A stretch of 64,000 nucleotides of DNA, from assembly GCF_022606355.1 (NCBI RefSeq), contig NZ_JAHHZQ010000004.1:310001-374000 (forward strand), given 5' to 3'. Positions within the stretch are counted from its first letter, which is position 1, and every line of letters starts with the position of its first letter. The notes under the pieces were generated by a model that had not been told where the DNA came from, did no database searches, and saw only the letters and a list, made by a program, of their open reading frames with translations. The position numbers were made by a program, and so were the translations under genes. Origin of the DNA: Leifsonia shinshuensis (GTDB taxonomy: Bacteria > Actinomycetota > Actinomycetes > Actinomycetales > Microbacteriaceae). Shown in pieces: positions 41,555 through 52,092 of this stretch.

Positions 41555-42394
41555 TCAGGCTCCCGTGACCCAGTGGCGGGTGACCGCCTGCACGTGCGCG
41601 CCGTCGAGGTCGGCGAGCTTCACGCCGGCGAACCGCTGAGCGGCCTCCGACGTCTGCACGCGGGCCGGCGGATTCTCGGAGGTCAGCACCTCGACGATCA
41701 CGTCGGCCACACCCTCCGGGGTCTGGGCGGCCGCGGGGTCGAACGCGGCGGCGGTGCGCTCCAGGTAGGCGCGGAGCGCACCGTCGTACGGCGTGCCCTC
41801 CACCGAGCGTCGACCGCCGACGTTGGCGACGAACTCGGTCGTCACCGCGCCCGGCTCGATCACGGTCACACGCACGCCGACGGTCGCCGCCACCGGGGTG
41901 AGCGACTCCATGAACCCCTCGACGGCGAACTTGGCCGCGCAGTAGGCCTCGTTGAACGGCTGGCCGACGACGCCTCCCACGCTCGAGACGCTCACCACAC
42001 GGCCGCCACTCGCCCGCAGCAGGGGGAGGGCCGCCTTGGTCATGGCGACCACGCCGAAGAAGTTGACCTCCATCACTGCGCGCACATCGTCCACCGACTC
42101 CAGCTCGATCGTGCCGAGGTGGCCGGCGCCGGCGTTGTTGAGCAGGGCGTCCAGGCGGCCGTAGGTCGCCTTCACATACGAGAGGCATGCGGCGACGGAC
42201 GCCGGGTCGGTCACATCGAGCGGCTGGAGGTCGAGCGAGACACCCGCGGTGTCGGCTGCGTCGCGCAGGGCGTCGGCGCGGTTCAGGTCGCGCATGGTGG
42301 CCACGACGGTGAAGCCGGCGCGGGCGGCGGCGACCGCCGAGGCCAGGCCGATGCCGGAGGAGGTGCCGGTGATGAGAAGAATCGATTGGGTCAC
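41555..42394 (-). CDS. Short-chain dehydrogenase/reductase
   Basis: The 279-residue classical SDR has the cofactor motif GTSSGIG (10-16), NNAG (86-89), the catalytic Ser in VSVSSVGG near 138 and YxxxK at Y151-K155. The C-terminal extension (about 200-279) and overall pattern match the 17-beta-hydroxysteroid dehydrogenase-like group that acts on hydrophobic alcohols or ketones. It is monocistronic, convergent with the ABC1-kinase gene (6-base gap) and divergent from the GH5 gene. The substrate is unknown. Confidence 0.92.
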   Translation of the reverse strand: MTQSILLITGTSSGIGLASAVAAARAGFTVVATMRDLNRADALRDAADTAGVSLDLQPLDVTDPASVAACLSYVKATYGRLDALLNNAGAGHLGTIELESVDDVRAVMEVNFFGVVAMTKAALPLLRASGGRVVSVSSVGGVVGQPFNEAYCAAKFAVEGFMESLTPVAATVGVRVTVIEPGAVTTEFVANVGGRRSVEGTPYDGALRAYLERTAAAFDPAAAQTPEGVADVIVEVLTSENPPARVQTSEAAQRFAGVKLADLDGAHVQAVTRHWVTGA

Positions 42395-42420
42395 GATGTC
42401 ATCCTGCCACCGACCTCAGC

Positions 42421-42449
42421 TTGACACTCGGTGCCGAATCCCGCATTCT
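42421..42449 (+). promoter_or_regulatory. Candidate promoter for the membrane GH5 gene
   Basis: A consensus -35 box TTGACA (42421-42426) is followed after 17 bases by CATTCT (42444-42449), a fair -10 element. The predicted transcript starts about 45 bases before the ATG at 42502, which supports that start over any earlier codon. Confidence 0.45.
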
Positions 42450-42501
42450 GTGCTGGCTGCCACCGTCGGCGGCCCCCAGCCCGTTGTCACGATGGAGTGT
42501 C

Positions 42502-44865
42502 ATGAAGTCGGTCCGCCGTCCTCTCGTCGCGGTGTCCGCCGTCCTGGTCCTGGTCGTCGTCCAGGCGGTCGCCGACCCGACCGGGCTGCTCGCGCTGGTC
42601 GGCTGGTCGGGCGCCGTGCCGACGCTCGCGGCAGGCGGTTGGTCGTTCGCTCCCTACCTGGTCGGCTTTCCCGTGCTGCTCGGGATGGTGTGGTGGGTGA
42701 CGGTGCGCGCGGGCGAACGGTACTGGACGCTCGTGACCGGCGTGGTGCTGGCCGTCCTGGTGGCGCAGGCGCTGTCCTGTCTGGTGATGACGTGGAACCT
42801 GGCGGTGAGCGCGTGGGCGGCGGGCTATGTGACCGCCAAGGCGGTCCCGGCCGCCCTGATCGTGGCGGCTGTCGCACGTTGGTTCGGCGGGCCGACCCGT
42901 CGGGAGACGCACCGGTGCGGTCCGCCGTGGATCCCGGCCGCGCTCTTCGCCGCCGCTGCGCCGCTGCTGGCGGGCGAGTGGTGGACGAGCGCCGCGTACG
43001 CTCCAGGCGTCCCGGTCGCCCGGCCCGACCGCGGGCCGGCCTCGGTGATCGTCGCCGTGCTGCTGATCGGGCTCGCCACCGTCGTGTGCCTGCGCTGGAT
43101 GCGGCGACGCGTCCCCGGCGTCCTGGGCGGCTGGCTCGCCGCACTCGTGGCGGGAGGCCTGGTCGGCTTCGTGCAGGCGGTCGTCGCGTTCGCGGTCGAC
43201 GGCGGGCTCAGCGGTGACCTCTGGCCGGCGATGGCGGCGTACGTGGCGGTCGCGGACGGTCTCTCGTTCGGCGCGTGCGTCGGCTGGATCGTCGGCGTCG
43301 GCGCAGTGGTCGTCGAGCGCATCCCCGCCGCCGGCCGTGTTCGCGTCGCGCGGCTGTCGGCGGCGACCATCGTGGTGGTCGCCGTGGTGGTGGCGCTCGG
43401 GGTGCCGGCGATCGCGCCGGCGTCGGCGGCGGACTCGTCGGCCACCGCATCCGGCAGCGCGGGCGCCGCCGACGCCGCGCCCGCCGGTTTCCTCCGCGCC
43501 TCCGGAACGGCCATCACCGACGGCCGTGGTGACCAGGTGCTGCTGCGCGGCGTCAACGTCAACCAGCTCGTCGACTTCTACCAGCCGAAGACCGGGCTCG
43601 CCGCGACGCGTCCCCTGACGGAGGCCGATTTCGCCGGGATCGCGGCGCGGGGCTTCGACGTGGTGCGCCTCAACCTCTCGTGGTCGGCGTTGGAGCCGAC
43701 CAGGGGCACGCTCTCACCGAGCTACCTGGCGGCGGTGAAGGAGGCCGTGGGCTGGGCGCGCCAGCACGGCATCTACGTCGTGCTCGACATGCACCAGGAC
43801 GGCTGGTGGAAGGGCGCGACGCCGGCGGGCACCGACTGCCGGGCGGGCACCGATCCGATGTGGGGCTACGACGGCGCCCCCGCCTGGGCGACGATCACCG
43901 ACGGCGCACCGCGCTGCCAGTTCACCGGGCGGGACATCTCGCCGGCCGGCGACCGCGCGTTCCAGAACTTCTACTTCGACACCTCCGGTGTGCAGTCGGC
44001 GCTCGTGGCGACCTGGGGGAGGCTGGCGAGAGTCTTCCGCGACGAGCCGACGGTCGCCGGGTACGACCTCCTCAACGAGCCGGGATTCGGGGAGACCGCT
44101 CCCGTGACGACGTCGTACCTGCTCGGCCGGTTCTACGACCGCGCGATCGGCGCGATCCGCGCCGCCGGGTCGCGGCAGATCGTGGTCGTCGAGCCGAGCA
44201 TCCTCTGGTCGGGGCTCGGCTTCGACACCGGCCCGGCTCCCGGGTTCACGACGGACGGGAACATCGTGTTCTCGCCGCACCTGTACGCCGAGTCGATCAC
44301 GATGGACCGCTCGCTCGGCCTCCCGCCGATCGTCGGGCTGGAGCGGCAGTTCACGCTCGCCCAGCGCGTCGCGGCCGAGTACGACGCGCCGCTGTGGTCG
44401 GGGGAGTACGGCTACTGGGGCGATACCGCGGACGTCGACGCACGACTCGCCCGCTACGCGAAAGCCGAGGACGCGAACCGGCTGGGCAGCGCGTACTGGG
44501 TGTGGAAGCAGGCGTGCGGCGACCCGCAGAACGGCATCGGCCCGACGGGCAACGGGCTGCAGGTGCAGAACTGCGCGACGGGAGGGGACGCGGCACCGCG
44601 CACCGACCTGCTCGCGATCCTGAGTCGCGCGTACCCGCGCTCGGCGCCCGGAACCCTCAGCGTGCTGAGCGCGAAAGGCCCCGACCTGCTCCTCGTCGGC
44701 AGCACGGCGCAAGACAGTTGCGGGCTGGAGGTGTGGGTGCCCGGCGCGACGATGCCGACTGTGCACTCCACCGGTGTGACGGCGCTCGCGACCGTGGCGG
44801 CCTCCGGAGGCTGGCTCATCACCGGCTGCGCCTCCGGCCGCTACACGCTCAACACCAGTACCTGA
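42502..44865 (+). CDS. Membrane-anchored GH5 hydrolase, endoglycoceramidase-like
   Basis: A 787-residue fusion. Residues 1-305 form about eight or nine membrane helices with no recognisable transporter motif. After a Ser/Ala-rich linker (310-328) comes a GH5 catalytic domain of the endoglycoceramidase type: LLRGVNVNQL near 347, VVRLNLSW, LDMHQDGWW, the acid/base E526 in YDLLNEPGFG, SPHLY, and the nucleophile E635 in WSGEYGYWG. A small beta domain ends the protein (about 705-787). The topology places the catalytic domain outside, facing the membrane surface, which suits release of glycans from glycolipids. GGAG lies 7 bases before the ATG. Confidence 0.88.
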   Translation: MKSVRRPLVAVSAVLVLVVVQAVADPTGLLALVGWSGAVPTLAAGGWSFAPYLVGFPVLLGMVWWVTVRAGERYWTLVTGVVLAVLVAQALSCLVMTWNLAVSAWAAGYVTAKAVPAALIVAAVARWFGGPTRRETHRCGPPWIPAALFAAAAPLLAGEWWTSAAYAPGVPVARPDRGPASVIVAVLLIGLATVVCLRWMRRRVPGVLGGWLAALVAGGLVGFVQAVVAFAVDGGLSGDLWPAMAAYVAVADGLSFGACVGWIVGVGAVVVERIPAAGRVRVARLSAATIVVVAVVVALGVPAIAPASAADSSATASGSAGAADAAPAGFLRASGTAITDGRGDQVLLRGVNVNQLVDFYQPKTGLAATRPLTEADFAGIAARGFDVVRLNLSWSALEPTRGTLSPSYLAAVKEAVGWARQHGIYVVLDMHQDGWWKGATPAGTDCRAGTDPMWGYDGAPAWATITDGAPRCQFTGRDISPAGDRAFQNFYFDTSGVQSALVATWGRLARVFRDEPTVAGYDLLNEPGFGETAPVTTSYLLGRFYDRAIGAIRAAGSRQIVVVEPSILWSGLGFDTGPAPGFTTDGNIVFSPHLYAESITMDRSLGLPPIVGLERQFTLAQRVAAEYDAPLWSGEYGYWGDTADVDARLARYAKAEDANRLGSAYWVWKQACGDPQNGIGPTGNGLQVQNCATGGDAAPRTDLLAILSRAYPRSAPGTLSVLSAKGPDLLLVGSTAQDSCGLEVWVPGATMPTVHSTGVTALATVAASGGWLITGCASGRYTLNTST

Positions 44866-44901
44866 GGGGCGCGCTCGCGCGTCGGGTCCGCGCTCCTCGC
44901 G

Positions 44902-45018
44902 TTAGTCGTCGCGGCGGTTCCGACGGAACAGCGGGCTCACCAGGGCGACCGCGAAGACTCCGACGAGGAGGAATAGGAGTAAGAAGAGCGAGCCGAGAAT
45001 CGTCCCAGTGAAATCCAC
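44902..45018 (-). CDS. Small single-span membrane protein (38 residues)
   Basis: The predicted protein MDFTGTILG continues with one membrane helix (about 8-29) and ends with the basic tail FRRNRRDD. It starts with GTG, without a ribosome-binding site. TACAAT at 45026-45031 on the same strand ends 7 bases before the GTG, so the transcript would begin at the start codon and be leaderless. Small one-helix proteins of this kind are common in actinobacteria and rarely annotated. The function is unknown. Confidence 0.55.
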   Translation of the reverse strand: MDFTGTILGSLFLLLFLLVGVFAVALVSPLFRRNRRDD

Positions 45019-45042
45019 AATTTCTATTGTAGGCGACTCTGG

Positions 45043-45095
45043 CGAGGGGCACGTCGTTGTCCCCTTCGGCACTCGAATGGGGCGACAACGTGCCC
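45043..45095 (+). repeat. Palindromic repeat, family B (copy 1)
   Basis: GGGCACGTCGTTGTC (45047-45061) pairs imperfectly with GCGACAACGTGCCC (45082-45095) to form a stem. The 19 bases at 45043-45061 recur exactly, inverted, at 47507-47525 on the other side of the TetR-MFS cassette. Confidence 0.65.
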
Positions 45096-45121
45096 TTCGC
45101 GCTCGTCGTCGCGCGCTCACA

Positions 45122-45172
45122 TTGCACTTTCAGGTACACAGTGCAAAGTTGCACTTCGTGAGTGAGAGTGCA

Positions 45173-45173
<1 letters not shown>
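45122..45173 (+). promoter_or_regulatory. Tandem TetR operators, two copies of TTGCACT-N11-AGTGCAA
   Basis: Two identical 25-base dyads (45122-45146 and 45149-45173) are separated by two bases, giving a 27-base period. Between them the inner half sites form another perfect palindrome, AGTGCAA-AG-TTGCACT. The last A of the second dyad is the first base of the TetR ATG, so bound repressor would cover the translation start region. Confidence 0.75.
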
Positions 45174-47459
<2,286 letters not shown>

Positions 47460-47472
47460 GCCCGACCTCGAA

Positions 47473-47525
47473 GGGCACGTCGTTGTCGCTTTCGCCCGCG
47501 AAAGGCGACAACGACGTGCCCCTCG
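47473..47525 (+). terminator. Hairpin, palindromic repeat family B (copy 2)
   Basis: GGGCACGTCGTTGTCGC (47473-47489) pairs perfectly with GCGACAACGACGTGCCC (47505-47521), and TTTCGC/GCGAAA extends the stem inside with one bulge. It lies 13 bases after the MFS stop and can act as its terminator. The arms match the repeat at 45043-45095. Confidence 0.65.
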
Positions 47526-47654
47526 GCAGACAACGGGCGGCTGTGCGCGGGCGTTCTCGGATTGTTCCCCTTGCCGCGCGCCGGGACCCTGGTGCATCAT
47601 GCGCCACAAGGGCACCCCCGTTCGGGTGTCAGCGACGACGTGCGGGGGTCGGCC

Positions 47655-47945
47655 ATGCCAGCGATGGAGCCGAGCGGCGCGCACGGGACCTTCGTGGCGG
47701 TGTTCCTCTACCCCGAGGAGACCAGCGAGAGCTTCAGCAAGCGCCTGCCCATCGTCGGTGCCGGACCTCCCGCGGTGATCCGCGCCGCGGCCGCCTTCGA
47801 GGGCGCCGCCGCGGTCGACGTCTTCCGGCTCGTCGACGCCAGCGCGTGGCCGGAGGCGGCCGCGTACCTCTACTCCGGGACCGAGCCGCGGACCCTGGCC
47901 GACGGCGACGATGTCGTCCAGCAGATCTCGACGCCGGACGACTGA
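47655..47945 (+). CDS. Small hypothetical protein
   Basis: The 96-residue soluble protein (FVAVFLYPEETSESFSKRLP, then an Ala-rich helix and DVFRLVDASAWPEAAAYLY) has a mixed alpha/beta composition and no known motif. ATG at 47655 is the first start with a purine-rich leader (GGGGGT); an earlier in-frame ATG at 47562 is possible. Codon use is normal for the region. It is convergent with the next gene. No function is proposed. Confidence 0.55.
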   Translation: MPAMEPSGAHGTFVAVFLYPEETSESFSKRLPIVGAGPPAVIRAAAAFEGAAAVDVFRLVDASAWPEAAAYLYSGTEPRTLADGDDVVQQISTPDD

Positions 47946-47964
47946 TGTCCGGCTGCCGAGGCCC

Positions 47965-48258
47965 CTACCGCGGCGTGTACTCGTACACCACGGCCGACCA
48001 GTGGTTGTCGATCTCGTCCCACGCCGCGTCGTCCATGTAGGCGAGCCGGAACTGCAGGTTCAGGATCGGCCCGAGCACGTCGAGCACGTCCGGGCGGAAC
48101 GGCGTCTCCGGTGCCAGCCCCAGCCCGAAGCCGTGGATGATGCTGTCGTCCGCCGCGCGCAGCCAGACACCCCAGCCGCGTTCGACCGGCATCGCCACGA
48201 CGCGGAACACGTGGGCAGGGTCGTAGTCGGCGGGGAGCGCGTCGGGCAGATCGGCCAT
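47965..48258 (-). CDS. Small hypothetical protein
   Basis: The 97-residue acidic soluble protein contains paired Trp/Tyr segments (ERGWGVWLRAADD, then NHWSAVVYEYTPR at the C-terminus) and Asp-rich loops. No family is recognised. The start ATG at 48258 lies 23 bases downstream of the stop of the next minus-strand gene, so the two may share a transcript. Confidence 0.6.
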   Translation of the reverse strand: MADLPDALPADYDPAHVFRVVAMPVERGWGVWLRAADDSIIHGFGLGLAPETPFRPDVLDVLGPILNLQFRLAYMDDAAWDEIDNHWSAVVYEYTPR

Positions 48259-48281
48259 CGTCCCACGCTACAGCGCGCCGC

Positions 48282-48494
48282 CTAGACGGGCGAGTGCGCT
48301 GCCGCCTCCGCCTGCCGCTCCCGCGCGCGCCGCACGTCCGCGACGACGGCGCAGGCGGTCGCAGCAGCGGCCGCGAGCACGACCACGACGGCGTCGACGA
48401 CGCGGATCGCGCTGAGCGCGGGGCCGGGCGCGGTCGCCAAGGCGACGAGCGCGATCACCGCGACCGCTCCGGCGAATCTGGCGAGCTCCCGCAT
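48282..48494 (-). CDS. Small membrane protein
   Basis: The 70-residue protein has two hydrophobic segments (about 6-27 and 31-52) and a charged tail, DVRRARERQAEA. It lies between the small hypothetical gene and the M20 dipeptidase gene on the same strand, 37 bases after the dipeptidase stop. The function is unknown; it may be a minor accessory of the operon. Confidence 0.55.
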   Translation of the reverse strand: MRELARFAGAVAVIALVALATAPGPALSAIRVVDAVVVVLAAAAATACAVVADVRRARERQAEAAAHSPV

Positions 48495-48531
48495 CAGCCG
48501 CCCGTTGCCCTTGGCCCTGCGCCGTCCGCAG

Positions 48532-49884
48532 CTACATCGCCGTGGCGAGCTTCTGGATGAACAGCGTCTGGGTCACGATCAGCCGCTCGATCTCGGCGGG
48601 GTCGACCGATTCGTCGGAGGCGTGGATGCGCGACTGCTTGGTGTCCTCCGCGCCCCAGAGCAGGATCGCCGCGCCGGGGGACACCTTCTTCAGCGACGCG
48701 ACGAGCGGGATCGAGGCGCCGCTGCCGATCGACTCGACCGGTCGTCCGTACGCCGTCCGCATCGCGTCCCTGGCCGCGGGGATGGCCGGGTGGGTCTCGT
48801 CCACCCGGAACGCGTGGCCGACCTTCACCTTCTCGACCTCCACGATGCAGTTCCACGGTCGTTGCGCCCGCAGGTGCGCCATCAGGGCCTCCAGCTGCGC
48901 GTCCCCGTCGGAGCCGGGGATGATGCGCATCGAGAGCTTCGCCGTGACGGACGGCAGGAGGACGTTCGACGCCTCGACCGTGTTCGGGAGGTCCATCCCG
49001 AGCACGGTCACCGACGGCTTCATCCAGATGCGGTCGGCCAAAGAGCCGGTGCCCAGGAAGTCGACACCGGGGAGGATGGCCGACCCTTCCCGGTACACCG
49101 GCTCGTCCATCGCCGCTCCGTCCCAGCCGCCAGAGTCAACGCCGGGGATGACCGTGTCCCCGTGCTCGTCGTGCAGCGTGTCGAGGATGCGGATCATCGC
49201 GGTCATCGCGTCGGGGGCGGCCCCGCCGAACTCGCCGGAGTGCACCGGGTTCGCGAGCGTGCGCACCGTGACGGTGCACGCCACGTCGCCGCGCAGCGCG
49301 ACCGTGAGGCCGGGGCGCCCGACCTCCTGGCCGCCGATGTCGGCGATCACGGCGGCATCGCAGGCGAACAGCGCGGGATTGGCCTCCACGAACGCCTCCA
49401 GGTGCGAGATCGTCTCCTCCTCGCCCTCCGACAGCAGGATCACCCGGCACGGCCGGTCGGCGCCGAGCAGCTTCAGCGTCGCGTAGTTGGCGACGAGGCC
49501 GGAGATGTCGTCGGCGGCGCCGCGCCCGTAGATGCGGCCGTCGTCCTTGCGGGTCGGCTCCCACGGATCGCTGGACCAGCCTTGGCTCTGGGCCGCCGGC
49601 TGCACGTCGTAGTGGGCGTAGAGCAGCACGGTGGGGGCGCCGTCGGGGCCGGGCAGGTCGGCGTAGACGCACGGGTAGCCTCCCGGTACGTCGAGCAGAC
49701 GCACGCCCTCGGCGCCCGCCGCAGCGTACAGGTCCACGACGGCACGGCCCATGCGGTGCACGGGTTCGGGGTCGAAGCCGGGGAACGCCACGGACGGGAT
49801 GCGGACGAGCGCGTCGAGGTGCTCGAGCACCTCGGGCATGAGGGCCTTCGCTCCGGCGGCGATGTCGGATGCGGTGTCGGTCAT
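48532..49884 (-). CDS. M20-family dipeptidase
   Basis: The 450-residue metallopeptidase has the canonical M20 sites: YAHYDVQP near 90-97, GRGAADD with the bridging Asp near 120, LSEGEEE with the catalytic Glu near 151, and a C-terminal His in SRIHASDE. A lid domain (about 205-360) is present. The pattern fits the M20 dipeptidase group (PepV, carnosinase-like, CPG2). It is cytosolic and hydrolyses dipeptides or N-acyl amino acids. The Dcu-type transporter gene lies 31 bases upstream, suggesting that substrate or product is a dicarboxylate-like molecule, such as an N-succinyl or aspartyl compound. Confidence 0.93.
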   Translation of the reverse strand: MTDTASDIAAGAKALMPEVLEHLDALVRIPSVAFPGFDPEPVHRMGRAVVDLYAAAGAEGVRLLDVPGGYPCVYADLPGPDGAPTVLLYAHYDVQPAAQSQGWSSDPWEPTRKDDGRIYGRGAADDISGLVANYATLKLLGADRPCRVILLSEGEEETISHLEAFVEANPALFACDAAVIADIGGQEVGRPGLTVALRGDVACTVTVRTLANPVHSGEFGGAAPDAMTAMIRILDTLHDEHGDTVIPGVDSGGWDGAAMDEPVYREGSAILPGVDFLGTGSLADRIWMKPSVTVLGMDLPNTVEASNVLLPSVTAKLSMRIIPGSDGDAQLEALMAHLRAQRPWNCIVEVEKVKVGHAFRVDETHPAIPAARDAMRTAYGRPVESIGSGASIPLVASLKKVSPGAAILLWGAEDTKQSRIHASDESVDPAEIERLIVTQTLFIQKLATAM

Positions 49885-49915
49885 TGTTCGATTCCTCCGG
49901 ATTCCGGTTCCGCGG

Positions 49916-51391
49916 TCAGTGGATGATCAGCTGGATGAGCAGGCCCGACGCGACGACGGCGACCCACGAGACCAGCATCGGGATGGTGAACGAGTGCCAC
50001 ACGGGCACCTGCGTCAGCTTCGTCGAGCCCGTCCTGTCGGTCTCGACCGACGCGATCTGGGACCCGTTGGCCGGGAACAGCCAGACGCCGATCAGCGACG
50101 GCCACATCGCCGTGACGACCCCGGGCGCCAGACCGGCACTCAACGCGATCGGGATGAGGGTGTTCGTCGTCGCCGACTGACTGGTCGTCAGGCCGGCGAC
50201 TATGAACAGCGCGACCGCGAGCAGCAGCGGGTTCGTCTTGATGAGCTCGCCCAACGGCTGGATGATCGTCTCCTGGTTGGCGGAGATGAAGGTGTCGGCC
50301 ATCCAGGCGATGCCGAAGAGGGCGACGGCGGCGACGTAGCCCGCGCGCAGCAGCGGCTGCTCGACGACCAGCGACGGCTTCACCCGTCGCACCAGGATGA
50401 TGACCAGCGCGACGGTGAACATCACCATCTCGATGACGGTCGCCATCGGGATCGGCTCCGGCTTGCCCTCCGCGTCGGGGAACGCCGGCCGCAGCGAGGG
50501 GAAAAGTCCGAGCAGCACGACGAGCAGGGTGCCCGCGACGAAGATCCACGCGGAGACCGCGCCTCCCGGCGGCACGGGGTGCTCGATGGCGGACGCCTCC
50601 TCCTTGGTGAGCCGTCCCGCTCCGCGCGGCGGCTTGGTGGCGACCGCGGTCGCCGGCACTCCGGTCTCCGAGCCGTCGCCCGTCGCGGCCATGGCGGGGG
50701 CGGCGAGCCCCATCTGCTGGTCGTAGCGTGCCTGCAGGGCGGCGGGGACCTGCACGGTCCCATCCTCCACCCGCTTGAGGAAGACCGGGTCGTGGAGCAG
50801 CTCCTTGCCGATGCGCTGCTGGACGAACGACGTGACGACGCAGGCGACGATCGCCGAGGGGACGGTGATGGCCAGCACCTGGGGGAGTCCGAAGCCCTTC
50901 GCCTCCATCAGCACCAGGTAGGCCGCCATCGCCGCGGACACCGGGCTCGCGGTGATGCCGAGCCCCGACGTGACCGTGGAGGCCGCGAGCGCCCGCTCGG
51001 GTCGCTGGCCGTTGCGATAGGCGGTCTCGTAGATCACCGGGATGAGGGCGAAGAAGATGTTGGAGGTGCCGGACAGCACCGTGAAGACGAACGCGACGAG
51101 GGGCGCGACGTAAGTGAGCCGCCGCGGGTTGGCCTGGATGATCTTCGACGCGATCGAGACCAGGTAGTCGATGCCGCCCGCGGCCTGCATCGCGCTCGAC
51201 GCCGTGATGACCGCGATGATGATGAAGAACGCGTCGATCGGCGGCGAGCCCGGCGGCAGGCGGAACACGAACACGAGGATCGCGGTCCCGACCACCCCCC
51301 ACAATCCGAGGCCGAGCCCGCCCGTGCGCACCCCGAGCACGATGGCGCCGACGACGACGCAGGCCTGAATGACGACCAGAGCGATCTCCAT
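49916..51391 (-). CDS. Dcu-family C4-dicarboxylate transporter
   Basis: The 491-residue protein has about 12 membrane helices with DcuA/DcuB features: MQAAGGIDYLVSIASKIIQANPRR near 67-91, VFTVLSGTSNIFFALIPVIYE and ASTVTSGLGITASPVSAAMA near 135-155. A hydrophilic loop of about 50 residues (roughly 215-270) is rich in Ala, Thr and Pro. The family exchanges fumarate, malate, aspartate or succinate. It heads the operon with the M20 dipeptidase. In an aerobic actinobacterium, uptake of aspartyl or succinyl compounds is more likely than fumarate respiration. Confidence 0.88.
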   Translation of the reverse strand: MEIALVVIQACVVVGAIVLGVRTGGLGLGLWGVVGTAILVFVFRLPPGSPPIDAFFIIIAVITASSAMQAAGGIDYLVSIASKIIQANPRRLTYVAPLVAFVFTVLSGTSNIFFALIPVIYETAYRNGQRPERALAASTVTSGLGITASPVSAAMAAYLVLMEAKGFGLPQVLAITVPSAIVACVVTSFVQQRIGKELLHDPVFLKRVEDGTVQVPAALQARYDQQMGLAAPAMAATGDGSETGVPATAVATKPPRGAGRLTKEEASAIEHPVPPGGAVSAWIFVAGTLLVVLLGLFPSLRPAFPDAEGKPEPIPMATVIEMVMFTVALVIILVRRVKPSLVVEQPLLRAGYVAAVALFGIAWMADTFISANQETIIQPLGELIKTNPLLLAVALFIVAGLTTSQSATTNTLIPIALSAGLAPGVVTAMWPSLIGVWLFPANGSQIASVETDRTGSTKLTQVPVWHSFTIPMLVSWVAVVASGLLIQLIIH

Positions 51392-51569
51392 GGTCGACCT
51401 CCCCCCATTCGGCCATAGGATGCATCACCCGTCGCGCGATGGGGAGAGGTGAATCGCCACGGAACCGCAACGCTTCGCACGTCGAAGGATTCGGGTGTAG
51501 CCACAGTGCCGTGCGGCGAGATACATTCCGGTCGCCGGCAGTGTGCCGGTCATGACGGGGAGGACGATC

Positions 51570-51947
51570 ATGAACAGCTTCTGGAGCATCGTCTGGTGGT
51601 TCTTCTGGTGCTTCGCGTTCATCGCGTACTTGTTCGCGCTGTTCGCGATCATCGGCGACCTGTTCCGCGACCGCGCGCTCAACGGCTGGTGGAAGGCGGT
51701 GTGGATCATCTTCCTGATCTTCCTGCCGTTCCTCACTGCGTTGGTCTACCTGATCGCCCGTGGCCGCGGCATGGCGGAGCGGAGCGCGAGGGCGGCCGCA
51801 GACACGCAGGCCGTCGTCGACGCGCACATCCGCGAGGTCGCGTCGTCGAGCCCGGCCGACGAGATCGCGAAGGCGCAGCAGCTGCTGGCCTCCGGCACCA
51901 TCACCCAGCAGGAGTTCGACCATCTGAAGGCGCGCGCCCTCAGCTGA
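51570..51947 (+). CDS. PLDc_N plus SHOCT domain membrane protein
   Basis: The 125-residue protein has two aromatic-rich membrane helices (about 2-27 and 37-58, with WWKAVWIIFLIFLPFLTALVYL) as in PLDc_N proteins. Its C-terminal SHOCT motif (about 90-123) has the pattern ADEIAKAQQLLASGTITQQEFDHLKA. SHOCT domains mediate oligomerisation or peptide contact. GGGGAGG precedes the ATG at 51570. It is monocistronic and divergent from the Dcu gene. The function is unknown. Confidence 0.85.
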   Translation: MNSFWSIVWWFFWCFAFIAYLFALFAIIGDLFRDRALNGWWKAVWIIFLIFLPFLTALVYLIARGRGMAERSARAAADTQAVVDAHIREVASSSPADEIAKAQQLLASGTITQQEFDHLKARALS

Positions 51948-52092
51948 GCGTGACGGGCACCGACCTCGGGTGCCGCAGCATCCAACCCCTGCGCCGCGGC
52001 ACCCGGATCTGCGCTCTCGGTCGCGCGATGAGCACGACCTCGCCGGCGCAGAACCGCCTGATCGCCGGCGTCGATGCCGGAACGCGCGAGCA

